Shown: positions 43,947-53,211 of the stretch, piece by piece
How positions within the stretch are numbered: position 1 is the first letter of the stretch
Layout of the letters: each line of letters opens with the position of its first letter
From: Gordonia rubripertincta
GTDB taxonomy: Bacteria; Actinomycetota; Actinomycetes; Mycobacteriales; Mycobacteriaceae
Assembly (NCBI RefSeq): GCF_038024875.1
Contig: NZ_CP136136.1
Location: 3,658,001 to 3,722,000 of the forward strand
Direction: 5' to 3'
Length of the DNA: 64,000 nt
The notes under the pieces: generated by a model
Told to the model about the DNA's origin: nothing
What the model saw: the letters and a program-made list of their open reading frames with translations, nothing else
The model's database searches: none
Program-made: the position numbers and the translations under genes

Positions 43947-45710
43947 TCAGTCGCGATTCAGCAGCGGGATGAGCTTCTCGGTCTTCTCCGGGGTCCAGCC
44001 CGGTGGCTGCAGGATCTCTGCCCACGCCGCCGGGATGGCTGCCAGATAGAAGTGTCCATGACCGTCCGGGACTCCGGTCGACACCGCCATGTCGGCGCTG
44101 ACCTGCAGGAAGGTCACGAAGGGAATCCAATGCATCGCCGGCAGGACGTCCCGTCCACGCGCTTCGTTGAGCCAGTCGGGCTCGCGCAGGATCAGGCGCG
44201 GGGACCACCACGAGATCGGGTCGGAGGCATGCTGCAGGTAGACCGCGCGACCCGGGACCCACTCGCCCTTGGCGTTGTACAGATCCGGAGCGTCGGCGAT
44301 GAAGCGGACCTGTCGGCCTTCGTCATAGGTCGGTTGCCACTCGGGCGTGCTGGGGTCGCGGTTGGTGGTCGTGTCGACCCACAGCGAGTTGTTGAACGTC
44401 GGGCCGACGAACAAGGCGCCGTCGGTCCGGGCGTTGAGGGACGGAATCGTGCCGAAGGCCGACTCGGCGGCGAACGAACCGAGACTCTCGCCGAAGACCA
44501 CGAGCTTGGGCCGTTGGGCCTCCGGGATCGCGCGCACCCGCTCTGAGACGGCCTCGAACAGCGCCTGACCGGCCTGGCGGGCCCGCTCTTTGTCAACGAG
44601 GAAGGAGAGCCAACTGGGAAGGTAGGAGTACTGCATGCTGACCGTGGCCGTGTCGCCGTTGTACATGTACTCCAGGGAGTCCACGGTGGCCTGATTGATC
44701 CAACCGGTGCCGGTGGTCGAGGCGACCGCGACGACCTTTCGCTGCAGCCCGCCGGTGCGTTCGAGTTCTTCGGCGGCCAGTTTCGCGTTGGCGCGCAGGT
44801 CGTCGCCCGAGCCGAGTCCGACGTATGCGCGGATGGGTTCGATTGCAGGCGCGCCGTTGAACGCGGAGAGTTCCTCGACGCTCGGACCGACCGAGACGAA
44901 GATCCGTCCTTGACGTCCCAGTGAATCCCAGGTCACCAGGGAGCCCGGACCACCGGAGCGAAGCGGCGAGGTCGGAGGCTTCGAATCGGCGGTCGTCTCG
45001 TCGTTGACCGAGGCGAAGGTCGAGTTCAGTGCCTTCATGCCGTAGTTCGCGACCACGCCATTGAGGACGAACACAGTGACCAGGATCGCGACGACGATCG
45101 CCGCGACCGCGGAGATTCGCGGCGGCGCAAAGCGGTTCATCGTCCGGACGAGCCAGACAACCCCGTCGCCCCATGCCTGTCCGATCAGGATGAGCAGGAA
45201 GAACACCACCACACAGATGATTGCGATCTGCGGGTATGCGGTCCAGGACAACAGGTCGACGCTCATCATCGTGCGGATGTCGTCCTGCCATCGCTGGAAC
45301 ATCACGAGCATGACGACCGTGCCCGCGATCGCGGCGAGTCCGAGGGCCGCCCAGACCCGGTGCATCGGGGCCGGCCAGGGCTTGTCGCGCGAGATCATGA
45401 AGCGGATCAGCCACGAGAAGAACACGCCGAGCGCGTATCCGACTGCTGCGGACGCACCGCTGACCACGCCCTGGAACAGCGCGCCGCGGGGCAGTAGCGA
45501 CGGTGTCATCGACAGCCAGAGGAAGACCAGGGCGACGGCCAGCCCGACACAGGAGAAGCGGTCGAGGCGGCGTCGCCACCAGGCCGGGCGGGCGGCATCG
45601 CCGCTCTCGACGTCTGCCGGCGACTCCGCGCCGAGGTCCGCAGGTGCCTCGACCGGAGGTTCGGCAGGGAGTTCTGCGACCGGGTCGCTGGTGGGGGTCG
45701 ACGACGACAC
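43947..45710 (-). CDS. Membrane alpha/beta-hydrolase (Rv1069c family)
   Basis: A 587-aa protein with a Pro/Glu/Ala-rich N-terminus (1-45), four membrane helices (about 54-72, 80-102, 120-140, 165-185) and a further helix near 205-225, then a C-terminal alpha/beta-hydrolase domain. The nucleophile elbow is VVFGESLGSFAAE; DPISWW and the later DGHGHFY supply candidate Asp and His. This is the architecture of Rv1069c, of unknown substrate and probably acting on lipids at the membrane face. GTG start at 45710. Monocistronic. Confidence 0.85.
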   Translation of the reverse strand: MSSSTPTSDPVAELPAEPPVEAPADLGAESPADVESGDAARPAWWRRRLDRFSCVGLAVALVFLWLSMTPSLLPRGALFQGVVSGASAAVGYALGVFFSWLIRFMISRDKPWPAPMHRVWAALGLAAIAGTVVMLVMFQRWQDDIRTMMSVDLLSWTAYPQIAIICVVVFFLLILIGQAWGDGVVWLVRTMNRFAPPRISAVAAIVVAILVTVFVLNGVVANYGMKALNSTFASVNDETTADSKPPTSPLRSGGPGSLVTWDSLGRQGRIFVSVGPSVEELSAFNGAPAIEPIRAYVGLGSGDDLRANAKLAAEELERTGGLQRKVVAVASTTGTGWINQATVDSLEYMYNGDTATVSMQYSYLPSWLSFLVDKERARQAGQALFEAVSERVRAIPEAQRPKLVVFGESLGSFAAESAFGTIPSLNARTDGALFVGPTFNNSLWVDTTTNRDPSTPEWQPTYDEGRQVRFIADAPDLYNAKGEWVPGRAVYLQHASDPISWWSPRLILREPDWLNEARGRDVLPAMHWIPFVTFLQVSADMAVSTGVPDGHGHFYLAAIPAAWAEILQPPGWTPEKTEKLIPLLNRD

Positions 45711-45873
45711 GTGGGTTCCTCATTTCTCGAGAACCTGGCAAACCTAGCAGCGAATCATCATCCGCGACACGGGCTGTGCCCACTTCGGCCCAATACTGCT
45801 CCCGCACGGTTACCGCCGGCGACGTCGAGCCGCCGGCGGTTGGTCGTTGCGTGCCTGATCCGGGCGAGTTGTC

Positions 45874-46686
45874 CTACTTCACCTCCGACCGCATGACCCG
45901 CAGCACTCCGACGCCGAGGGGCAGAGCGATCCAGATCAGGCCCGACACCAGCAGTCGGGCCCATTCGCCGCCGGTGGCCCATTCGCCGGACTGGAAGGGC
46001 ATGTTGGTCAGGGTGGTGTCGACCCACTGGCCGAGGTTGTTCTTGAACCAGGGGACCAGTTCGCTGACCACCGACAAGGCGGTCGGGAGCGCGAAGTACG
46101 CGACGATGGCTCCCGGGGTGTTGAGGATCAGCGCGGCGAAACCGAAACCGAGCAGCAGCCCGAACGCCTGGATCGCAAAGGAATTGACGAAGCCGGCCAT
46201 GCTGAGCCCCCAGGACCCGGCCGGGTCGGCGAAGGCGATGGCGGCGATACCGTTCCCGATGATCCCGAGGACCAGCGCCACTACGACCGCGGCCACCGCG
46301 GTGATCAGCGACGCGACCAGTTTCGCGCCGATGATCCTTTCCCGTCGGGGTTCGAGGGCGAAGGTCGTGAGCGCGGTGCGTTGGCTCCACTCGCCGGTGA
46401 CCAGGAGGATCGCCAGGATCGGCAGGATGATCGCGGTGGGAATGTTCATCATCCCGAAGAACTCTCCGAGGTTGAGGTTCTCGGGGTTGTTCCGGTTGGC
46501 GATGAGCATCGCGACCATGACGATCGCCGCGAGGACGCCGATCGACGCGGTCAGCCAGAAGCCGGCCCGGGTGTCGACGAGCTTGCGGAGTTCGACCCGC
46601 ACCAGGCGCCCGAACGGGATTCCCGGGCGCGTGACGTCGACACCCGCCGTCGGTGCGAGCGGTGTGGTGAAGTCGGCGATGGTCAT
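45874..46686 (-). CDS. ABC-2 type transporter permease
   Basis: A 270-aa permease with six predicted membrane helices (for example FWLTASIGVLAAIVMVAMLIA, AIILPILAILLVTGEW, LVASLITAVAAVVVALVLGIIG, FAIQAFGLLLGFGFAALIL). The cytosolic VRVELRKLVDTRAGFWL start and EWSQRTALTTFALEPRRERIIGAK loop are typical of ABC-2 exporters paired with a CcmA-type ATPase. ATG 46686 overlaps the ATPase stop by 4 bp (ATGA). Substrate unknown; drugs or lipids are usual. A long upstream frame through the ATPase gene is spurious. Confidence 0.88.
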   Translation of the reverse strand: MTIADFTTPLAPTAGVDVTRPGIPFGRLVRVELRKLVDTRAGFWLTASIGVLAAIVMVAMLIANRNNPENLNLGEFFGMMNIPTAIILPILAILLVTGEWSQRTALTTFALEPRRERIIGAKLVASLITAVAAVVVALVLGIIGNGIAAIAFADPAGSWGLSMAGFVNSFAIQAFGLLLGFGFAALILNTPGAIVAYFALPTALSVVSELVPWFKNNLGQWVDTTLTNMPFQSGEWATGGEWARLLVSGLIWIALPLGVGVLRVMRSEVK

Positions 46687-47606
46687 CGGAGGGCTCCTTC
46701 GAGGGTGGGCTGCTCGCGCTGCGTGTCGGAGGTCAGCTGCAAGAACATGGCTTCGAGTTGTGCACCGTCGGCGGGACGCAACTCGGTGAGGACGACGCCG
46801 ACCGCAGCCGCGGCGCGGCCGACCTCCACCGGGTCGGCGTCCACGTCGAGTCCTCCGGATGCATTGGGGCGGGCGATGATCTGGGCCGCGGTGAGTGCTC
46901 GCAACAGCGCTTCGTCGTCGAGTGAGTGGACGCGTGACCCCGCGCCGGCGAGCAGTTCGGCCTTGGTGCCCTGCGCGACGATCCGGCCGTTGCCGATGAC
47001 GACGATGTCGTCGGCGATGATCTCGATCTCGTGGAGCAGATGCGAGGACAGTAGAACCGTGCCGCCACGATCGGCATAGTCGCGCAACAGGGTTCGCATC
47101 CAGTGGATTCCGGCCGGGTCGAGCCCGTTGGCCGGTTCGTCGAGGATCAGGACCTTGGGATCGCCGAGCAGCGCAGCGGCGATACCGAGGCGCTGGCGCA
47201 TGCCCAGGGAGTAGTTGCGGACCCGGCGCCCCGCCTCCTCCGGCGTGAGGCTGACCATCTCGAGCATCTCGTCGACCCGGTCCCGGTTGATTCCCATTGT
47301 CATCGCGGCCAGTCGGAGTATCTCGGCGCCGGTCCGTCCGGCATGCTGTGCCGACGCGTCGAGCAGGACGCCGACCTGCGTGGCCGGGTTCGGGATGGTC
47401 CGGTAGTCGACGCCGTAGAGGTGCGCGACCCCGGAGGTCGCCGGGGTGAGCCCGGTGATGATGCGCATGGTCGTCGATTTGCCGGCGCCGTTCGGGCCGA
47501 GGAAGCCGGTGACCTGTCCCGGTCGGCAGGTGAAGGACACATCGTCGACCGCTACGTGGTCGCCATACCTTTTCGTGAGGTTCTGCACTGTGATCATGGG
47601 TCTCAT
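46683..47606 (-). CDS. ABC exporter ATPase
   Basis: A 307-aa ATPase with Walker A GPNGAGKST (37-45), signature YSLGMRQRLGIAAALL, Walker B VLILDEPANGLDP and H-loop LLSSHLLHE. A C-terminal extension of about 80 residues (ALTAAQIIARPNASGGLDVD) is typical of drug- or bacteriocin-exporter ATPases. Initiation could be at 47606 or three codons later (MITVQNL). It is divergent from a two-component system 126 bp away, which often controls such exporters. Confidence 0.92.
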   Translation of the reverse strand: MRPMITVQNLTKRYGDHVAVDDVSFTCRPGQVTGFLGPNGAGKSTTMRIITGLTPATSGVAHLYGVDYRTIPNPATQVGVLLDASAQHAGRTGAEILRLAAMTMGINRDRVDEMLEMVSLTPEEAGRRVRNYSLGMRQRLGIAAALLGDPKVLILDEPANGLDPAGIHWMRTLLRDYADRGGTVLLSSHLLHEIEIIADDIVVIGNGRIVAQGTKAELLAGAGSRVHSLDDEALLRALTAAQIIARPNASGGLDVDADPVEVGRAAAAVGVVLTELRPADGAQLEAMFLQLTSDTQREQPTLEGALR

Positions 47607-47732
47607 GGTCGTCGGCGCAGGTGATCACCCGCATCGGTCGCCGGTCCACAGCTACATCAGCCGAAAGTCGTAGACGTGACGTATCCGATGGTCGGAGGTC
47701 GCGCCGGAACTGTCCGACTAGCGTGAACGGGT

Positions 47733-48893
47733 GTGAAACCCGAGCAGTACCAACCCCCGCTCACCTGGGCCGGTCACGCGTGGCGACTCGCGCTCATGCT
47801 GCTGGTCTCCGCGGCCGTGTTCAGCACCCGCTCCGGATACCTGTGGAACGAGGTGCGCTGGTGGTTTTTCGCCGACCTCGCTCTCGGTGTGGCGTCGTAC
47901 ACGGCGGTCTGGTGGCGGCGTCGGTATCCCGTTGCGGTGACCGTGTTCACCAACCTCGCGGGGATCGTGTCGACGACGTCGCTCGGGCCGGCGACCCTCT
48001 CGTTGGTGTCGATGGCGACCCGCCGGCGGTGGGTCGAGATCATCCCGCTGACGCTCCTGTGCGTGGTCGCGAATGTGGTCGCGTCGCAGTTCTTCTCAAC
48101 CCCCGCCGAGCAGAACGATCCGGCGATCGTGGTGTTCGCCGTCGTCGTCGCCATCACCGCGGCGATGGTGTCCTGGGGTATGTACATCGGCTCGCGACGC
48201 GAACTCCTCGCGAGCTGGCGGGCCAGAGCTCTCGCGTCGGAAGCCGAGCAACAGGCCAAGGTGCAGCAGGCCCGATCGTTGGAGCGTGCGCGGATCGCGC
48301 GCGAGATGCACGACATTCTCGCCCACCGGATATCGGCGATGAGCATGTCGGCCGGGGCACTGGCCTACCGGACGGACCTGACCGGTGAGCAGGTGCGCGA
48401 GACGGCACGCACGATCCAGGAGACCTCACACCTCGCGCTCACCGAGTTGCGCGAAGTGCTCGGAGTACTGCGGGAGGGCCCGGGCGACGCCGCGCCGGAG
48501 GAGCCGCAGAACGCACCCGATCTGATGGCGCTCGTCGACGAGGCACAGCGGCTGGGGATGCGGGTGGACGCCAGGTGTGAGATCGATGTCGCCGCACTGT
48601 CTCCGGCGATCGCCCGCACGCTCTACCGCTGTGTGCAGGAGGCCCTGACCAACGCCCGCCGACACTCACCGAGCGCGCCGGTCACGATGCACATCCGCGG
48701 TGGCCCCGACCACGGCGTCGATCTCCTCGTCGAGAACCCGTTGCCGCTGACGGCCGGATCCGCCTCACCCGCCCCGGGTTACGGCCTGGTCGGACTCGCC
48801 GAGCGTGTCGGCCTGCACGGTGGTCGGCAGTCGGCGACCGTCAGTGACGACAAGAGATTCCTGCTGCACGTCTGGTTACCGTGGCAGTCATGA
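47733..48893 (+). CDS. Sensor histidine kinase, NarL/DesK type
   Basis: A 386-aa membrane kinase. Four to five membrane helices (about 17-32, 44-62, 66-82, 102-120, 130-150) are followed by a coiled coil and the HisKA_3 motif ERARIAREMHDILAHRIS (phospho-His193), then a HATPase domain (YRCVQEALTNARRHSP, GYGLVGLAERVGLHGG). It has no large sensor domain, so the signal is likely membrane stress or the partner transporter. GTG 47733 lies 8 nt after TAGCGT, suggesting a near-leaderless mRNA. Overlaps the regulator gene by 4 bp. Confidence 0.9.
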   Translation: MKPEQYQPPLTWAGHAWRLALMLLVSAAVFSTRSGYLWNEVRWWFFADLALGVASYTAVWWRRRYPVAVTVFTNLAGIVSTTSLGPATLSLVSMATRRRWVEIIPLTLLCVVANVVASQFFSTPAEQNDPAIVVFAVVVAITAAMVSWGMYIGSRRELLASWRARALASEAEQQAKVQQARSLERARIAREMHDILAHRISAMSMSAGALAYRTDLTGEQVRETARTIQETSHLALTELREVLGVLREGPGDAAPEEPQNAPDLMALVDEAQRLGMRVDARCEIDVAALSPAIARTLYRCVQEALTNARRHSPSAPVTMHIRGGPDHGVDLLVENPLPLTAGSASPAPGYGLVGLAERVGLHGGRQSATVSDDKRFLLHVWLPWQS

Positions 48894-49540
48894 CAGCGCG
48901 CATCATGATCGTCGACGACGACCCGCTCGTCCGGTCGGGACTCCGGCTCCTCCTCGGAGGTGACGCCGGGCTCGACATCGTCGCCGAGGCAGCCAACGGT
49001 CAGGAAGCCCTCGACATCCATCGCGACGATCCGGTCGACCTGATCCTGATGGACCTGCGCATGCCGGTTCTCGACGGCATCGAGGCCACCGGGCGATTCA
49101 AGGCGCTGCCGACGCCGCCGGCGGTGATCGTGTTGACGACCTTCGACGCCGACGACTTCGTGGTTCGCGCGCTCGCCATGGGTGCCGACGGCTTTCTCCT
49201 CAAGGACACCGCGCCCGACCAGATCGTCGCCGCGATCCACAACGTGCTCGCCGGCCAACCCGCGCTGAGTCCGTCGGTCACCGCCGCGTTGATCAAGCAG
49301 GTCGTCGGCGGCGGGGGAGCCCGATCCGCCTCGGCGGCGAACCGGATCGGATCATTGACGGCGCGCGAGCGCGACGTCGCGGTCGAACTCGCCCGCGGGG
49401 CGTCGAATGCAGAGATCGCCGACCGGCTCTACATGAGCCTCGCGACGGTCAAGGCGCACATCTCCCACATCTTCACCAAGCTCGACGCGTCGAACCGCGT
49501 CCAGGTGGCGATCCTCATGCACGACGCCGGGATGGTCTGA
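48890..49540 (+). CDS. LuxR/NarL-type response regulator
   Basis: A 216-aa regulator. The receiver has the acidic pocket VDDDP, phospho-acceptor Asp55 (LILMDLRMP) and Lys in FLLKDTAPD. The C-terminal LuxR HTH is LTARERDVAVELARGASNAEI and SLATVKAHISHIFTKL. ATG 48890 overlaps the kinase stop, so the pair is coupled. It probably controls the divergent ABC exporter. Its last 26 bp overlap the 3' end of the convergent transporter gene. Confidence 0.93.
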   Translation: MTARIMIVDDDPLVRSGLRLLLGGDAGLDIVAEAANGQEALDIHRDDPVDLILMDLRMPVLDGIEATGRFKALPTPPAVIVLTTFDADDFVVRALAMGADGFLLKDTAPDQIVAAIHNVLAGQPALSPSVTAALIKQVVGGGGARSASAANRIGSLTARERDVAVELARGASNAEIADRLYMSLATVKAHISHIFTKLDASNRVQVAILMHDAGMV

Positions 49541-50510
49541 GAGCGCGCAGACGTGCCGCCCGGGTGAACGCCCAGACGAGGATCACCATCCCGATCAGCT
49601 CGACGAGCGTCTGGGTGATCACCGTCGCCGCGGCGAGTTCGGCACCGACCGGAAGTGCCAGCGCCAGCGGAAGGACCACGAGCGAATTGCGGGTGGCGCC
49701 CGAGAACACGACAGCCGTGCCCGACTCCGCCGAGAATCGGAGGCCACGGGCCACGCCGAGTCCGACGATGGTCATGACGACCAGGAACAGTGCGTAAACC
49801 GGGACGACACCGGCGATGTCGTCGAACCCGGAATCGATGCGCGAGACCTGCGAACCGACCGCGGTGAACAACACCGCCATCATCAGCGGCACCATCGTCG
49901 TCGACACCGCGTCACCGGCACGTCGCCCGATGTCGCTGCGCGCGGCCCATGCCTGGGTGATCCAGGCGAAGGCCAGGGGAAGGGCGATCAGAATCGCGAA
50001 CGCCCACAGGAACGGCTCCGGTTCGATCACGTCGCGAGCGTCCCCGAGCAGGTACGTCAGATACACCGGGACGACCAGCATCTGGGCGAGCAACAGCAGC
50101 GGCGTCGCTGCGAGCAGTCGCTGCCGGTCACCTCCGGCGAGGCCGGCGAAGACGACGACATAGTCCACGCAGGGACACAACAAGACCAGTAGCGCGCCGA
50201 CCCGGATCGCGTCGTCGGTCGGTAACAGCGGCGACAACGCCGCGACCACGAGCGGTACGACGACGAAGTTCACCGCCAGGGTCACCGTGAGGAACTTCCG
50301 GTCACTCAGGGAGGCAACGAGATCGGTTGCCCTGACCTGGAGGAAGGTGACGTAGAGGAGGGCAGCCAGCAGCGGCGTGACCGCCACATCCACCGACTCG
50401 GCACCCGACGGCATGCTCAGTCCGACTCCCAGCCCCGCACCGATCGCGAGGAGATACAGCGCGACCTGGTGCTGTTCGAGACGTTCGGGAACGCTGACGG
50501 TGGCGGGCAC
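49515..50510 (-). CDS. Bile acid:sodium symporter-family (ACR3/ArsB-like) transporter
   Basis: A 331-aa protein with about ten membrane helices of the BASS superfamily. VLLCPCVDYVVVFAGLAGGDRQRL holds the Cys-Pro motif found in ACR3 arsenite exporters, and GATRNSLVVLPLALALP is the second conserved loop. Arsenite export is possible, but no arsR or arsC is nearby, so substrate is uncertain. The true start is probably GTG 50510, ahead of the first helix; about 158 residues of upstream open frame run antisense to the CPBP gene and are spurious. Confidence 0.78.
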   Translation of the reverse strand: MPATVSVPERLEQHQVALYLLAIGAGLGVGLSMPSGAESVDVAVTPLLAALLYVTFLQVRATDLVASLSDRKFLTVTLAVNFVVVPLVVAALSPLLPTDDAIRVGALLVLLCPCVDYVVVFAGLAGGDRQRLLAATPLLLLAQMLVVPVYLTYLLGDARDVIEPEPFLWAFAILIALPLAFAWITQAWAARSDIGRRAGDAVSTTMVPLMMAVLFTAVGSQVSRIDSGFDDIAGVVPVYALFLVVMTIVGLGVARGLRFSAESGTAVVFSGATRNSLVVLPLALALPVGAELAAATVITQTLVELIGMVILVWAFTRAARLRALRPSRRRA

Positions 50511-50577
50511 CGCACCATTCTGGGCCAACGCAGGGCGATCGGCGCCACGGGCCGGGCGACTGCGCGACACTCGACGG

Positions 50578-51288
50578 GTGACCGCACCGTCCCGACGTTC
50601 TGACACGGCGCTTCTCGTCGTCGTCGTCGTGGCCCTGATCGCCATCAACATCGTGGCGCATCGCGCGAGCGGCGTGTTCGCGGTGCTGATCGTCCCGGTG
50701 GCGGCGATCCTTCTGCTGCTCACCGTGCGGCTCGGCGGCCTCGGCTGGCGTGAACTGGGACTGAGCCGCGCAGAATTGCGCGCGGGTGTCCCGTTCGCCG
50801 TCGCCTCGGTGATCGTCGTGGCCGCGATCGTGTCGTCCGCCGTCGCGATCCCGGCGACCCGCGAGTTCTTTCTCTCGGACCGGTACGACGACACGTCCGA
50901 GGCGTTGCTGGCCGCGTTCGTCGTCATCCCGCTACAGACCGCCATCCCTGAGGAGTTGATGTTCCGCGGCGTACTGCAGGGCACCCTCGGCCGGTTGTGC
51001 GGTCCGACCGCGACCCTGGTCTACGGCGCCGTCGCCTTCGGACTGTGGCACATCCTGTCCTCGACCGGACTCACCGAGGGCAACGAAGGACTCAGTGACA
51101 CCCTCGGGTCGGGCACCGTCGCCCAGTACGCCGGGATCGCGGGCGCAGTTGTCGTGACCGGCGTCGCAGGCTTCGTCCTCGGTTGGCTACGGCAGCGCAC
51201 CACGAGTCTCCTCGCTCCCATCGCCCTGCACTGGGCCCTCAACGCCACCGGCGCGATCGGTGCCGCAGTGGCGTGGCAGGTGTCGTGA
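50578..51288 (+). CDS. CPBP-family intramembrane metalloprotease
   Basis: A 236-aa Abi/CPBP (Rce1-like) protein with about seven membrane helices. Motif 1 is PEELMFRGVLQG (Glu-Glu and Arg), motif 2 FGLWHILSS (His), motif 3 APIALHWALNATG (His-x3-Asn). All catalytic residues are present. GTG 50578 is preferred because GACACT ends 6 nt before it, fitting a leaderless transcript, and the upstream extension is antisense to the transporter. Roles in the family include CAAX-type processing and bacteriocin immunity; the role here is unknown. Confidence 0.85.
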   Translation: MTAPSRRSDTALLVVVVVALIAINIVAHRASGVFAVLIVPVAAILLLLTVRLGGLGWRELGLSRAELRAGVPFAVASVIVVAAIVSSAVAIPATREFFLSDRYDDTSEALLAAFVVIPLQTAIPEELMFRGVLQGTLGRLCGPTATLVYGAVAFGLWHILSSTGLTEGNEGLSDTLGSGTVAQYAGIAGAVVVTGVAGFVLGWLRQRTTSLLAPIALHWALNATGAIGAAVAWQVS

Positions 51289-51295
51289 ATCGGCT

Positions 51296-51925
51296 TCACG
51301 CCGTCCCGAACACCCGATCGCCGACGTCACCCAACCCTGGCCGGATGAATCCGTTGGCGTCGAGCTCGCGGTCGATTCCGGCGGTGTAGATCGGCACCTC
51401 CGGATGTGCCTCGTGCAGGACGTCGATGCCTTCGGGGCAGGCGACCAGGCACACGAACTTGATCGACCGCGGCGAGTACTCCTTGATCCGGTCGATCGCC
51501 GCGACAGCCGAGAACCCGGTCGCGAGAAGCGGATCGACGATCACCACATCGCGCTCGTCCAGATCCGACGGCATCTTGAAGTAGTACTCGACGACCACCA
51601 TAGTCTTGGGGTCGCGATACAGACCGATGTGGCCGACGCGCGCACCCGGCACTACGGCGAGCATGCCGTCGGCGATTCCCGCCCCGGCCCGGAGAACAGC
51701 GGCGAACACCAGCTTCTTGCCGTCGATCACACTCGCGGTGGTGGTCTCCAGCGGCGTGTCGATGGTGACCTCGTGCATGGGCATGTCCCGCAGGACGTCG
51801 TAGGCCATCAGTGTCGAGATCTCGTTCAGCAGACGACGGAAGTCGTTGGTGGAGGTCTCCTTCCGGCGCATCAGGGTGAGCTTGTGCTGCACCAGCGGAT
51901 GATCGATGACGGCGACGGTGCCCAT
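51296..51925 (-). CDS. upp: Uracil phosphoribosyltransferase
   Basis: Makes UMP from uracil and PRPP. In 209 aa: VAVIDHPLVQHKLTLMR at the N-terminus, LRAGAGIADGMLAVVPGARVGHIG, the PRPP loop VVIVDPLLATGFSA, and the uracil-binding end YTAGIDRELDANGFIRPGLGDVGDR. AGGGGA lies 5 nt before ATG 51925. It is the last gene of a three-gene unit with the URC4-like and URC1-like genes (20-bp gap), so besides salvage it is likely the UMP-forming first step of the URC uracil-degradation route (URC6 role). Confidence 0.97.
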   Translation of the reverse strand: MGTVAVIDHPLVQHKLTLMRRKETSTNDFRRLLNEISTLMAYDVLRDMPMHEVTIDTPLETTTASVIDGKKLVFAAVLRAGAGIADGMLAVVPGARVGHIGLYRDPKTMVVVEYYFKMPSDLDERDVVIVDPLLATGFSAVAAIDRIKEYSPRSIKFVCLVACPEGIDVLHEAHPEVPIYTAGIDRELDANGFIRPGLGDVGDRVFGTA

Positions 51926-51945
51926 GGGTTCCCCTGTCGTGGTTC

Positions 51946-53211
51946 TCAGAATACGGTTCCGGTACTGCGGATCGACAAGGGCGGCAACCCGTTCCGCAAC
52001 CGGGCCGCCAGGACCCGTCCCGCCGCCCAGGTTCCGCCCTCGAGGACGCAGGCCAGCGGCATCTCCGTCGCATCGGTCCCGAGACGATCGCGAACCAGGT
52101 CTGCGATCTCGTCGAGCAATGCGACGGTGAGGGCACGCCATTCGACGACGATCTGATCACCGACCTCCCATTCGACGTCGGCCCAGTCCCGGTCGCGAAG
52201 CGACAGAACCCCGGTGTCGAGGACGAGGCCGCCGTTGCGGTACTCGGGCAGGCCGGTCAGGTCGTCGATCCCGGTGACCTCTACGCCGGCCCAGAGGAAC
52301 GGCTCCAGCAATGAGTAGGTCAGCCACTGGGACAGCTTGTGGAACGGGATCCAGCCGGCGGTGAGCCCAGGTCCGGTCACTGCCCGGTGCGGCCAGCAGT
52401 CGCCGAGCGGTATCGCCCCGATCCTGTTGTCCGAAGGCCAGATCGGTCCGAGGTGAGTCAGCACGGCGCCGAGGATCTCGGCGGCGGTCACCGTCCGCCG
52501 GCCGTCCGTGGTCAGGTGATCGAACAGTGCTCCCGGCCGGCCGTCGGGTCCGAACACAGTCGGATCGTCGGCGAGAACGTCGCCGAGGCGACGGAGCAGT
52601 TCGACACGACCCTCGAGTCCGGTGAGTGGGTTGGTGGGGGAGACCTGGAAGGCGCTGCCCAGGCTCTCGACCGTCACCGCGCGGAGGCCGGAGGCGTCGA
52701 CCCGAAGCGGTTGCGACGCATCGTCGGAGAACAACCCGGCGGTGAAGGCGGCCCAACTGGCGACGCCGAGTCCTTCCGAACGGGTGAGAACCTGTCCGGT
52801 CGCCTCCTCCCGGTAGGACCACTCGGGACCGGCCCCGGCATCCAGCAGCACGCTGACCAGGACGACGTCGATGAGGCCGCGGGTGTGGTCGGGGGAGTCC
52901 GCCGGCGGGAGCGCCTTTCGAAGCGATCCGAGCCGGTCGACGCCTCCGGCCTCGAAATGACGCCAGCGACTGTGGAAGGGGATCGCGCCGTCCGGATAGC
53001 GATCGCGGGTGGTCTCGACGACGATGTCCGCGGCCGCACCGAGGGCGTCGTCGTGGACCGTGAACCATGGGGATCGGCCGTCGCGGGCACGTTCGAGGAG
53101 TTGGCGCGAACGCGCGCGAACCGCGGTGCTCGTTCGCAGCTGCGCGGCGGCGTCGGCGGCGGTGTCGGTGTCGGGGTTCTCGACGGTGTCGTTCTGCGCG
53201 GTGCCGTTCAC
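51946..53211 (-). CDS. URC4-type (DUF1688) protein of uracil catabolism
   Basis: A 421-aa DUF1688 protein, counterpart of yeast Urc4p, a required but biochemically undefined enzyme of the URC pathway. Recognisable strings are IPFHSRWRHFEAGG, LIDVVLVSVLLDAGAGPEWSY, ILGAVLTHLGPIWPS, GDCWPHRA, WIPFHKLSQWLTYSLLEP and GLPEYRNGGLVLDTGVL. Many conserved His, Trp and Arg residues suggest an enzyme acting on a phosphorylated or ribosylated intermediate. GTG 53211 overlaps the urc1-like stop by 4 bp (GTGA); the longer frame upstream is inside that gene. Confidence 0.87.
   Translation of the reverse strand: MNGTAQNDTVENPDTDTAADAAAQLRTSTAVRARSRQLLERARDGRSPWFTVHDDALGAAADIVVETTRDRYPDGAIPFHSRWRHFEAGGVDRLGSLRKALPPADSPDHTRGLIDVVLVSVLLDAGAGPEWSYREEATGQVLTRSEGLGVASWAAFTAGLFSDDASQPLRVDASGLRAVTVESLGSAFQVSPTNPLTGLEGRVELLRRLGDVLADDPTVFGPDGRPGALFDHLTTDGRRTVTAAEILGAVLTHLGPIWPSDNRIGAIPLGDCWPHRAVTGPGLTAGWIPFHKLSQWLTYSLLEPFLWAGVEVTGIDDLTGLPEYRNGGLVLDTGVLSLRDRDWADVEWEVGDQIVVEWRALTVALLDEIADLVRDRLGTDATEMPLACVLEGGTWAAGRVLAARLRNGLPPLSIRSTGTVF

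Noticed and set aside
45874..47649. 591-codon frame fusing the ABC permease with an upstream region
   Set aside because: The upstream 320 codons are an out-of-frame shadow of the ATPase gene; the permease starts at 46686 with the ATGA overlap.
49515..50510. Naming the transporter arsB/acr3
   Set aside because: The Cys-Pro motif fits, but no arsenic operon genes are adjacent and bile-acid-type relatives share the fold.
50511..50984. 158-residue N-terminal extension of the ACR3-like transporter
   Set aside because: Ser/Thr/Arg-rich, antisense to the CPBP protease gene, and precedes the first membrane helix with no homology.
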